DNA from: a virus
Virus record (IMG/VR): IMGVR_UViG_3300026097_000092
Coordinates: 1-25,464 of that record
DNA length: 25,464 bases
Reading direction: 5' to 3' (one strand)
Below are positions 6,100 to 13,103 of this stretch, piece by piece. Position numbers and translations under genes: made by a program. The notes under the pieces are model-generated. The model did not search any database, was not told the DNA's origin, and was given only the letters and a program-made list of their open reading frames with translations. Within the stretch, counting starts at the first letter, position 1, and every line of letters begins with the position of its first letter.

Positions 6100-6477
6100 A
6101 TGATTAGAAATTATATAATAGCTGCAGCCGTTCTACTATGCGGACCGGCTGCAGCACATGAAATGACACCGGCTTTACCTGAGCTGAAATCATCTTACGT
6201 TGATGGTGTGGTTTATACTAAGTTAAAGCTATGGAATAGAAGAATAGATGTTAATTATTATGAGATAGGCGTGTACGGTGAAGACTGGACCCCGATCCCA
6301 TTCGCCTCTGCAGATAAGGTAATGGAGGTAGGGTATCTCGAGACCAGGACATTTGAGATTTACATCCGTGAGAGCGATCTTGCCAAAGCTGAATTCATTT
6401 GTACCACATCTAAATTTTTAAAAGATGAGGTAACCCCTTCAAGTATAACATCTAGAATATGCTCAAGGATAAAGTGA
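6100..6477 (+). CDS. Exported protein, possibly pilus-chaperone-like
   Basis: A 125-residue protein with signal peptide MIRNYIIAAAVLLCGPAAA. The mature part (KLKLWNRRIDVNYYEIGVYGEDWTPIPFAS, then LETRTFEIYIRESDLAKAEFICTTSKF) resembles the N-terminal half of periplasmic pilus chaperones: strands describing a secreted bulk phase and an R-x-F-x-I-Y-I edge strand. Two cysteines (FICT, SRICSR) could form a disulfide. The ribosome site is weak, so it may depend on coupling with the previous gene, 6 bases away. The chaperone likeness is a guess from pattern only. Confidence 0.68.
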   Translation: MIRNYIIAAAVLLCGPAAAHEMTPALPELKSSYVDGVVYTKLKLWNRRIDVNYYEIGVYGEDWTPIPFASADKVMEVGYLETRTFEIYIRESDLAKAEFICTTSKFLKDEVTPSSITSRICSRIK

Positions 6478-6478
6478 T

Positions 6479-6871
6479 ATGAGATTATTAGCTGTAGTAT
6501 GTTTGATGATAGGAAGCAGCGCTGCTGCTGACTCATTGAACTTAGCACTACCAAGTGCACCCGGAAGTTACCAGTCAGACAAGTTCAGAGCTGGTGATTT
6601 AGATTGCTCGAACGCTATCGGATCTGCGACACGTATGGAGACTGGTGTCACCGGTCTTATTGCAAAAGGTCAAGATGAATTTGGCGTCAGTACTGGTAAC
6701 AGAGCAGGTGACATCGGTGTGTATGCGAGAATAGTGATACCGCTCGGTAAAAGAGCTAAATCACGAATCGATTGTAATAGGCTGTACGAGCTCGAACTTC
6801 GTAAGAAGCAGCTCGAGGTTATTAAACTAGAACAGGAATTAAAGCAGTTGAGACAGCTTCAATTCGAGTAA
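6479..6871 (+). CDS. Exported protein with C-terminal coiled coil
   Basis: A 130-residue protein with AAGGAT upstream. Signal peptide MRLLAVVCLMIGSSAAA. A glycine-rich middle (LDCSNAIGSATRMETGVTGLI, GNRAGDIGVYARIVIPLG) resembles outer-membrane-type beta strands. SRIDCNRLYELELRKKQLEVIKLEQELKQLRQ then forms a C-terminal coiled coil. Two cysteines, LDCS and IDCN, could pair. It is the last of five adjacent genes whose products all begin with signal peptides. No known family is recognised. Confidence 0.74.
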   Translation: MRLLAVVCLMIGSSAAADSLNLALPSAPGSYQSDKFRAGDLDCSNAIGSATRMETGVTGLIAKGQDEFGVSTGNRAGDIGVYARIVIPLGKRAKSRIDCNRLYELELRKKQLEVIKLEQELKQLRQLQFE

Positions 6872-6880
6872 GAGGCAGAT

Positions 6881-7234
6881 ATGGCGGAAGAAACAAAAGT
6901 AACAAAAGAATTCCATCCAGCTGATACAAACGGTGACGGTGTTGTGTCTGCTGAAGAAGAGGCGATGTATCTAGAATTCAAACGAAAAGAATTAGAAGAC
7001 GCGGATGCTATGCGTGATGCCCAACGTGGTATGACGTGGTTTGCACTGTGGGGTCTGCTACTGTATCCATTCGCAGTTGTGCTAGCTCTTCTTATAGGTC
7101 TCGATGAGGCTGGTAAGATCCTTGGTAATATGGCAGCAACGTACTTCGTGTCTGTGGCCGGTATTGTGGCAGCATTCTTCGGCTCACAAGCGTATGCTAA
7201 AAATAGTGCATCAAAGCCAGCAACTAAGAAGTAA
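6881..7234 (+). CDS. EF-hand protein with two transmembrane helices
   Basis: A 117-residue protein. Residues 15-26 read DTNGDGVVSAEE, a canonical EF-hand calcium loop (D15, N17, D19, G20, E26). A charged helix follows, then two membrane helices (about 52-74 and 84-104) and a short basic tail. It has AGAGG upstream and sits 9 bases after the exported-protein genes. Two short TM helices in a small phage protein can suggest a holin, but the calcium-binding front end is unusual for one; function unassigned. Confidence 0.75.
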   Translation: MAEETKVTKEFHPADTNGDGVVSAEEEAMYLEFKRKELEDADAMRDAQRGMTWFALWGLLLYPFAVVLALLIGLDEAGKILGNMAATYFVSVAGIVAAFFGSQAYAKNSASKPATKK

Positions 7235-7243
7235 GGACACAGT

Positions 7244-7723
7244 ATGGCAGAAGTAGAATTTGGCGGTTTAAAGTTTTCTGGCGGTAAGATGTTTGCATTT
7301 CTTACTGCACTCTCTACACTTGGTGGTGCTGCGTGGGCTGGGTTCGAGTTCTACAAAGACTACATGGACATGAAAGAGATCATCCAGAATATAGACATAG
7401 ACGCAATCGCATCAGCAAACCAACTACAGCTACAGAAGCTGAATGATGCTATTGACTATACAAGAGATATCAAGGATGATCTCAGAGCGGATATAATCAG
7501 GGCAGAAGGTGTGGCCGAAGATGCCAGCCGTAGAACTAAGTCTATCCAAGACTCTATTGACGATCGTCTGAGAGAGATAGAGAATCTTAACAGAGAGACC
7601 GAAAAAGATGTGCGTGACACTATGCGAGCAACAGAAAGCCGTATAGATGAGTCTATGCGTCGTCTGGATGAAGATCTGAATAGAATCCTACAGGAAGCCT
7701 TGGATAACCCACTGTCTAAATAG
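7244..7723 (+). CDS. Membrane-anchored coiled-coil protein
   Basis: A 159-residue protein with one membrane helix (about 16-37, MFAFLTALSTLGGAAWAGFEF) followed by a long, strongly charged coiled coil (about 55-155, with repeated D-D-L-R and R-x-I-D-D patterns). AAGGA lies upstream. The shape resembles an i-spanin or a membrane scaffold, but no second spanin gene is visible. It is the last gene of the late operon, and its TAG stop runs into the next promoter. Confidence 0.72.
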   Translation: MAEVEFGGLKFSGGKMFAFLTALSTLGGAAWAGFEFYKDYMDMKEIIQNIDIDAIASANQLQLQKLNDAIDYTRDIKDDLRADIIRAEGVAEDASRRTKSIQDSIDDRLREIENLNRETEKDVRDTMRATESRIDESMRRLDEDLNRILQEALDNPLSK

Positions 7724-7755
7724 GGGGTTTACGAATCGCTAAATAGCGGTATAAT
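7723..7755 (+). promoter_or_regulatory. Promoter of the GGGGGTTTAC family, ahead of the carbamoyltransferase island
   Basis: GGGGGTTTACG (7723-7733) and a perfect TATAAT (7750-7755) with a 16-base spacer. The spacer holds a short palindrome CGCTA-AA-TAGCG (7737-7748) that could be an operator. Confidence 0.75.
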
Positions 7756-7787
7756 ATTATAGACTTTTATGGGATGGATGATATACT

Positions 7788-9155
7788 ATGAAGATATTGG
7801 GCGTGAGTGAAGGCTTCCATGATGCTGCTGTAGCATTAGTGGACAAAGGTGAAATTCTACATGCTAGCCATTCCGAACGTTACTATAAGGTCAAGAACTA
7901 CGACAAGGTGCATCCTGATCAATACTTGGATCACGATCACTATGCATACTATGAAAAGAACTGGTTAAAGAACACACGTCGTTGGCTATTTGGTCAGAGT
8001 AAAGTTCCTTACTATAAGTGTGACTGGTGCTTCGACACATGCAGTAAGAGCACGTGGTATCATCACGAGTCACACGCTGCTGCTGGCTTCTATACATCTC
8101 CATTCGATAAGGCAAACGTACTAGTAATTGATTCCATCGGTGAGTGGGACACGGTATCTGTGTGGGAAGCTTGGGTTGATCGCTACAATAAAAAAGTTCG
8201 GATGCGGAAGAAAAAAAGTTGGAAGTATCCGTACTCGCTTGGTCTTTTCTACAGCGCAGTAACACAGCGTGTGGGTCTTAAACCGAATGAGGATGAATAC
8301 ATTCTTATGGGTATGGCGGCGTATGGCGAACCTATCTATGACATGAGTGAACTGCTCTATCGTAATAATCACAGGGGCATTGGTAACTATCTACCCGGTG
8401 CACGCAATGAAGATCTTGCTGCGAGTGCGCAAGCTCTCTATGAGCGTGAGCTGCTCCGGATCATAGACCAGCACTGCACGCATCCCAATCTTGTGTTCAT
8501 GGGTGGATGTGCATTGAACTGTGCTGCTAACAGTAAGATCCGAGGTAAGAACATCTGGATTATGCCCAACCCAGGGGATGCTGGTTCAGCACTTGGCGCT
8601 GCAGCATTGGCATACGGTCACAAATTAAAATGGAAGGATCCTTATCTTGGCTATGACATTCAGAGGCCTGTCAATCCTAAAGAGATTGCTCAGTATATTG
8701 TTGATAATTCTTATTGCGGTGTTGCAAACGGCCGTGCAGAGTACGGTCCTCGTGCTCTTGGTAATCGTAGCCTTCTGGCTGACCCTCGAAGAGATATTAA
8801 GGACACCGTTAACCAAATTAAGCAGAGACAGCTCTTTCGACCCTTTGCACCTGCAATCTTGGAAGAATATGCTCACGAGTACTTCGAGGGACCAATGAAC
8901 GAGTACATGCAGTTTGTAGCACAAGCACGTCACAACTACGATTCGGTCACACACGTAGACGGAACTGCTCGCGTACAAGTTGTTAAGAGTGACTGCAGCT
9001 CTGTGATCCGACCAATCCTCGAAGAGTTCTACGAGTTAACCGGTGTTCCTATGTTGCTAAATACAAGTCTAAATATCAAAGGCATGCCAATGGTGAATGA
9101 CGAGAGCGATGCCGTACTATTCCAAAGCAAATATAAAGTCAAAGTATTCTATTAA
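7788..9155 (+). CDS. Carbamoyltransferase of the NodU/CmcH family
   Basis: Family members transfer a carbamoyl group from carbamoyl phosphate through a carbamoyl-adenylate onto hydroxyl groups of sugars or antibiotics. The Kae1-like ATP/metal domain has MKILGVSEGFHDAAVALV at the start, HHESHAAAGF (92-101) with metal-binding histidines, VLVIDSIGEWDT, and GGCALNCAANSKI (239-251). NPGDAGSALGAA (261-272) follows. The C-terminal transferase part has NGRAEYGPRALGNRSLL (314-330), FRPFAPAI and LLNTSLNIKGMP. At 455 residues it is shorter than typical NodU (about 570) because the N-terminal part is compact, yet all main motifs are present. It heads the accessory island. The acceptor is unknown; sugar, lipid-linked glycan and modified DNA base are all possible. 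Confidence 0.9.
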   Translation: MKILGVSEGFHDAAVALVDKGEILHASHSERYYKVKNYDKVHPDQYLDHDHYAYYEKNWLKNTRRWLFGQSKVPYYKCDWCFDTCSKSTWYHHESHAAAGFYTSPFDKANVLVIDSIGEWDTVSVWEAWVDRYNKKVRMRKKKSWKYPYSLGLFYSAVTQRVGLKPNEDEYILMGMAAYGEPIYDMSELLYRNNHRGIGNYLPGARNEDLAASAQALYERELLRIIDQHCTHPNLVFMGGCALNCAANSKIRGKNIWIMPNPGDAGSALGAAALAYGHKLKWKDPYLGYDIQRPVNPKEIAQYIVDNSYCGVANGRAEYGPRALGNRSLLADPRRDIKDTVNQIKQRQLFRPFAPAILEEYAHEYFEGPMNEYMQFVAQARHNYDSVTHVDGTARVQVVKSDCSSVIRPILEEFYELTGVPMLLNTSLNIKGMPMVNDESDAVLFQSKYKVKVFY

Positions 9156-10042
9156 TGGCACGACGTAAATTGCTAATCACAGGTGGATGTTCTTACACAG
9201 ATCCTAACTACCTTACGAACGATAAGAGCTTACCTCAAGAACGAGGCGCGTGGAAGATGTGGCCGGAGTATCTTGGAAATGCATTAGATCTAGAGGTGAT
9301 CAACACAGGCTACAGCGGTTCTTCTAATGAAACTATCTTTCACAATGTACTGGAGAAGATCTATCTTTACGGTGATAGGGTTGATACAGTCGCAGTTATG
9401 TGGACTGGGATGGATCGCCGCCGCATAATGTGTGGATACGATATCAATCCACTATCGGAAGTGAATATCGTAGCTGATTATAATCCTGCATATCCAGATG
9501 GAGCAGATACACCATTTGAATGGCTATCTCGTCTTGGAATGCACAATCTATCGTATAACTTCTTTACCAGCCAAGATTTCTGGAGGGTTCGCACCGGGTT
9601 TATAAAATACTCCATCGAAGATAGTCTTCGAAGCTATAACGCTCTTGCCGATGTGTGCGCAGCTAATGGTATAAAATTTGTGTTTATAAATGGGTTACTA
9701 CCGTTCGACTATCACTACCTATCACATTTTCAGAAAACCGGAATACTGAAATGTCCAGAAGGTGAAAGTGTAGAAACACATGAGGGTCAAGTACTAATGG
9801 GCTATGTGCAAAATGTTTGGTTCTCTAAGTTTGATAAGAAGCATAAATCCCACTTTATTGGTTGGCCGATATACGCCCCGCTCGGTGGCACGTATTTCGA
9901 TGAGATGAGAGAAAAGAATAAGAGGCTATTTCCTAAGAGCGATAAGTATAGGGTGTCAGAGGTAGATGCGCATCCCAACGCAGAAGCACAGGAAATCATC
10001 TCTAAAGTTATACTGGAAAGGTACAATAGGTTGTATGCTTGA
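9155..10042 (+). CDS. SGNH/GDSL-like hydrolase family protein, copy 1
   Basis: A 295-residue protein starting on the last base of the carbamoyltransferase stop. It matches the SGNH layout: GGCSYTD near the N-terminus (likely Ser13), VINTGYSGSSNE as the block II glycine region, WTGMDRR in the place of block III, and a C-terminal VDAHPNAEAQE with D271 and H273 as the Asp-His of the triad. SGNH enzymes remove or transfer acyl groups from sugars, lipids or glycans. A paralogue lies at 11871-12716; the two share GCSYTDPN, MWP, LEVIN-G-SG, YG-RV and the DxHPN end. No signal peptide, so it acts in the cytoplasm. Confidence 0.75.
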   Translation: MARRKLLITGGCSYTDPNYLTNDKSLPQERGAWKMWPEYLGNALDLEVINTGYSGSSNETIFHNVLEKIYLYGDRVDTVAVMWTGMDRRRIMCGYDINPLSEVNIVADYNPAYPDGADTPFEWLSRLGMHNLSYNFFTSQDFWRVRTGFIKYSIEDSLRSYNALADVCAANGIKFVFINGLLPFDYHYLSHFQKTGILKCPEGESVETHEGQVLMGYVQNVWFSKFDKKHKSHFIGWPIYAPLGGTYFDEMREKNKRLFPKSDKYRVSEVDAHPNAEAQEIISKVILERYNRLYA

Positions 10043-10673
10043 TATTATTTTGTACAGCTTCGTATGGTGGCTCATACTATCATCTGTGATCGTGTCTGCT
10101 GGCTACCACCGTTACTTTGCACATCGAGCTTTTAAAGCACCCGTGTGGTACGAGTACGCCGTACTGCTACTTGGACCACTGAGTGGATCAGGCCCAGTAC
10201 TAGGGTGGGTAGGCGTACATCGCCTGCACCACAACCACTCTGATACCGAAAAAGACCCACACTCGCCCAAGTACCAACCAGTTTGGAGAGTACTAACATC
10301 TACCTTTAAAGTACCACCTATTCGGCCCCGCCATGTGACTGATCTACTTAGAAACCCCCGTGTTATGATGTTCTACAAGTACCACCGACATATTCGCATC
10401 GCCACCCTTACTTTGGGGTTACTTTTACCGTGGGAATGGTATATAATACTCATAATATCACCGATGATCTACGGCTATCTTGGATTCGGATTACTCAACA
10501 CACTGTGTCACCGTCACGAGTATGTTTCTAACTCATGGATAGCTAACGTTCTTACAGGAGGCGAAGGATGGCATGCTAACCATCACGACCGACCAAGAGA
10601 CTGGCGCATCGGCAAAGAATGGTACCAATGGGATCCAGCGGCATGGTTTATACATTTAATCAAAAAGTCCTAA
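10035..10673 (+). CDS. Membrane fatty-acid (acyl) desaturase
   Basis: A di-iron desaturase that would put a double bond in an acyl chain. The start at 10035 is chosen because its protein begins directly in the first membrane helix (MLDIILYSFVWWLILSSVIVSAG) and AATAGG lies just upstream; it overlaps the previous gene by 8 bases. All three histidine boxes are intact: HRYFAH (25-30), HRLHH (62-66) and HANHH (180-184), the last in GEGWHANHH as in acyl-CoA delta-9 enzymes. Hydrophobic helices lie around 2-22, 40-60, 122-143 and 145-158. At 212 residues it is short for the family (usually 250-330), lacking extra N- and C-terminal parts. Its acyl carrier (CoA, ACP or lipid) is unknown. Confidence 0.9.
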   Translation: MLDIILYSFVWWLILSSVIVSAGYHRYFAHRAFKAPVWYEYAVLLLGPLSGSGPVLGWVGVHRLHHNHSDTEKDPHSPKYQPVWRVLTSTFKVPPIRPRHVTDLLRNPRVMMFYKYHRHIRIATLTLGLLLPWEWYIILIISPMIYGYLGFGLLNTLCHRHEYVSNSWIANVLTGGEGWHANHHDRPRDWRIGKEWYQWDPAAWFIHLIKKS

Positions 10674-11242
10674 CTCTTGAGGAGTACGGTCAAGATAATT
10701 TTAGAAACGAATTAAAGCGTATTGGGAAAGAGAATAAAGCCTATAATAAAAGAAATATAGAATGGTTTGATATTCTACCTGACACGTTTCTTGATTATGA
10801 GAAATGGTTTTTTCTTTTTGACGACGATCGTCCAGCAGCATTTTCCACGATTCAGAAATACTACGATGGATGTTATCGCTTACTTACCCGAACCTATATC
10901 TATAGAGATTATAGAATGTTTACCAATCCCAGAAAAGCCGATCACGCTAATCCCACAATGACAATGCGCCTGTTACCGTATCAATTGGATCACGTGTCCG
11001 GTTATAGATCGGTATTCGTCTCTATGCAAAACCTGTCACGCCGTCCAGCTATTTCTAGATACTCATCTAGATTACAGGAACACACTAACCTTGATTGGAA
11101 TTTAGCACCTAATATGATGCTAACTTGCGCTGCAGATCATGGCAAGGATTGCTGGCAAAGCATCATATATAATGGTGAAAAGCCAGATTTACAAGAAATG
11201 ACTATTAAAGAATGGAAAGATAAATGGCAGAGAAATGTTTGA
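10643..11242 (+). CDS. Unrecognised protein, possibly acyltransferase-like
   Basis: About 199 residues from the ATG at 10643; in-frame ATGs at 10619 and 10628 are also possible. All overlap the end of the desaturase gene. Segments such as KWFFLFDDDRPAAFSTIQKYYDGCYRLLTRTYIYRDYRM look like the central sheet of a GNAT acyltransferase, and NPTMTMRLLPYQLDHVSGYRSVFVSMQ adds strands, but no clear acetyl-CoA loop is seen. The DNA is markedly AT-richer than the genes before 10600. It is placed between a desaturase and an oxygenase, so it belongs to the same modification island. Function not assigned. Confidence 0.65.
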   Translation: MVYTFNQKVLTLEEYGQDNFRNELKRIGKENKAYNKRNIEWFDILPDTFLDYEKWFFLFDDDRPAAFSTIQKYYDGCYRLLTRTYIYRDYRMFTNPRKADHANPTMTMRLLPYQLDHVSGYRSVFVSMQNLSRRPAISRYSSRLQEHTNLDWNLAPNMMLTCAADHGKDCWQSIIYNGEKPDLQEMTIKEWKDKWQRNV

Positions 11243-11874
11243 TCGAGCAGACAAAAAGAACACGGGTAGGTGGCACAGGACCTCGCCGTAATAAGTTAAA
11301 GACATTTTGCAAGATTGGTGAAGTATCCCCTCAGGTAGTTAGCGAACTTAACTACATCCTAGACACCCACTCACATAATGATATTGGTGGGGATAATTAT
11401 GGTATTAGTAAAAATTGTAATTACGAAGAGGTGTTTCACGTCGGATCAACCTATCGTCAAATTCTTTTACAAGAAAAAGCCCGTGGGGATGATCCGGATG
11501 TTGATGAGTATGCCTACACTGAATGGTCTAACAAGCATAAGTTAAGGTATACCCGTCCTGCTCTTAAAGAATTATTCGACGCTACCTATCGTTTTAGACT
11601 CAGTGAGATGAAAGATGGGCACGAGCTTAACTGGCATATCGATGCAGACACGAGTGTTATCTGTCGAGCACACATTGGCCTAAATAAAAATGATTCCGTA
11701 TTTGAATTCAAAGACCGGGAAGGCGTTAAAACCTTAAGAATTAATCCGGGTGAAGTATACTTCATTAACACCGGATGGACTCATAGAGTAGTAAGCGGGG
11801 ATATTACACGTCGAACCGCAATAATTGCATTTCATTTTGATAATTTAAGAAACAAGGATTTACTTCGGCTATGA
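11224..11874 (+). CDS. Fe(II)/2-oxoglutarate oxygenase, aspartyl/asparaginyl beta-hydroxylase-like
   Basis: A 216-residue protein. The C-terminal half has the double-stranded beta-helix signature: WHIDAD with iron ligands H138 and D140, then GEVYFINTGWTHRVV with H187, and RRTAIIAFHF with Arg196/197 for the 2-oxoglutarate carboxylate. RAHIGLN between them is the typical Asp/Asn hydroxylase strand. It overlaps the previous gene by 19 bases and the next by 4. Related enzymes hydroxylate protein side chains or lipids; the substrate here is unknown. AT-rich like its neighbours. Confidence 0.8.
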   Translation: MAEKCLIEQTKRTRVGGTGPRRNKLKTFCKIGEVSPQVVSELNYILDTHSHNDIGGDNYGISKNCNYEEVFHVGSTYRQILLQEKARGDDPDVDEYAYTEWSNKHKLRYTRPALKELFDATYRFRLSEMKDGHELNWHIDADTSVICRAHIGLNKNDSVFEFKDREGVKTLRINPGEVYFINTGWTHRVVSGDITRRTAIIAFHFDNLRNKDLLRL

Positions 11875-12716
11875 GTAAGGGTATTTTACTGGCAAGTGGC
11901 TGCTCTTATACCGATCCCAATTTCAAATCGCTAGATCCAGATGTAAAAACCTTTCAGTGGCCAATGTGGCCGCAGCACGTGGGAAAAAGCCTATCATTAG
12001 AGGTTATCAACTCAGGTCTATCCGGTAATGATAATTTAAGTATTCATAATAATATAGTCCGTGATTTATCTAAATATGGGAATAGGGTTAAATGCGTTTG
12101 TATTTTATGGAGCGGATTTGATAGATTTAGATTTATGCACACCAGTACTCTTCAGCTATTACATCAGATGGGAAGAGGCGTAATACCCGAATTTATGGCG
12201 CATTTAAATGATCCTAAGAATATGGTAACGGAAACGGGAGTCAGGGAATGGTTAAAAGCTCTCGCTACATCTGATTACTGGAATCCTAAAAATTTGATTA
12301 TGGGGAGTATTCTAGACAGTATAACCTATATGGTGTCAATCGCAGAGGTGTGTGAGACCAAAGGTATACCATACATTTTCTATCAGGGGGTTCAGCCAGT
12401 TAATTGGATTCTTCTAAATCATATACAGGAAACTATAGGCAAACCCCTTGTTAAAAAAGACGAAGTGTTAAAAGAATTTATAGCTGAGCCTTCATTTCGA
12501 TTATTCCAAAAATATAAAAAAAACATCGTGGGGTTTCCCCTTTTTCCCACTCTCGATGGGGAATGTTTTGATCATCTTCGCTGGAATAATACCGGGGGAA
12601 CATCGGATATGAGCATGAAGGTTTCGGCATTAGACTTCCATCCCAATGGGGAGGGCCAGGAAAAGTTAGCAGAAATATTCCTAGAAAAATATTATAAGGT
12701 TTACGGTAGGCCATAG
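11871..12716 (+). CDS. SGNH/GDSL-like hydrolase family protein, copy 2
   Basis: A 281-residue paralogue of the protein at 9155-10042. It keeps SGCSYTD (Ser12), VINSGLSGNDN, WSGFDRFRF and LDFHPNGEGQE (D255, H257), so the SGNH triad appears complete. It starts within the previous stop (ATGA). Base composition is noticeably AT-richer than copy 1, so the copies either diverged long ago or arrived separately. A phage-type promoter lies in its last codons. Confidence 0.74.
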   Translation: MSKGILLASGCSYTDPNFKSLDPDVKTFQWPMWPQHVGKSLSLEVINSGLSGNDNLSIHNNIVRDLSKYGNRVKCVCILWSGFDRFRFMHTSTLQLLHQMGRGVIPEFMAHLNDPKNMVTETGVREWLKALATSDYWNPKNLIMGSILDSITYMVSIAEVCETKGIPYIFYQGVQPVNWILLNHIQETIGKPLVKKDEVLKEFIAEPSFRLFQKYKKNIVGFPLFPTLDGECFDHLRWNNTGGTSDMSMKVSALDFHPNGEGQEKLAEIFLEKYYKVYGRP

Positions 12717-12728
12717 CTATGATACTAT
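12698..12728 (+). promoter_or_regulatory. Promoter of the TTTAC family inside the end of the second SGNH gene
   Basis: GGTTTACG (12698-12705) and TACTAT (12723-12728) with a 17-base spacer. The -10 context GATACTATA is identical to that of the tmRNA promoter. The G-run is short (two G). The next gene starts at 12735, leaving an almost leaderless transcript. Confidence 0.55.
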
Positions 12729-12734
12729 ACTCTC

Positions 12735-13103
12735 ATGAAAAATGCTATCTTTATCGGTCTCAATCCCACTAAGCTTGCCATTCCACGTCGTGGTGGTGCA
12801 TGGCATAGATTTAACGAATGGCTCGAATATCTAGACATAGATACAGTGTCGTTCACAAATATATCGCCAGATCCTCACTGGGATAAAAAACAAATGGATA
12901 CAGCCTTTCTCAAGGACTCAATACGTGGACACACACGAGTAATAGCTTGGGGTCCCAGTGTCTCTAAGTATCTGACAAAGATGGGTGTGGAGCATTACGT
13001 ACTACCACACCCATCGCCACTCAACCGTCAGATTAACGATCGCGAATTTATTAAACAAAAACTAGACGAGTGTAAGGAATATCTGAATGAAGCAGCTCAC
13101 TAA
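12735..13103 (+). CDS. Uracil-DNA-glycosylase-fold protein (small, MUG/TDG-like)
   Basis: A 122-residue protein with the two end motifs of the UDG superfamily: IFIGLNPTKLA near the N-terminus (like GINPG of MUG) and VLPHPSPLNRQ (89-99, the HPSxxN active-site loop). TRVIAWGPSVSKYL in between is the usual strand and helix. It is clearly shorter than cellular enzymes (MUG about 168), with a reduced middle. It could remove uracil or mismatched thymine, or be an inactive member. It overlaps the next gene by 17 bases. Confidence 0.68.
   Translation: MKNAIFIGLNPTKLAIPRRGGAWHRFNEWLEYLDIDTVSFTNISPDPHWDKKQMDTAFLKDSIRGHTRVIAWGPSVSKYLTKMGVEHYVLPHPSPLNRQINDREFIKQKLDECKEYLNEAAH

Noticed and set aside
7891-8265. 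Minus-strand open frame opposite the carbamoyltransferase gene (and similar ones, such as 22069-22410)
   Set aside because: Antisense to strong genes, low-complexity or Cys/Ser-rich translation, no ribosome site and no minus-strand promoter or terminator.
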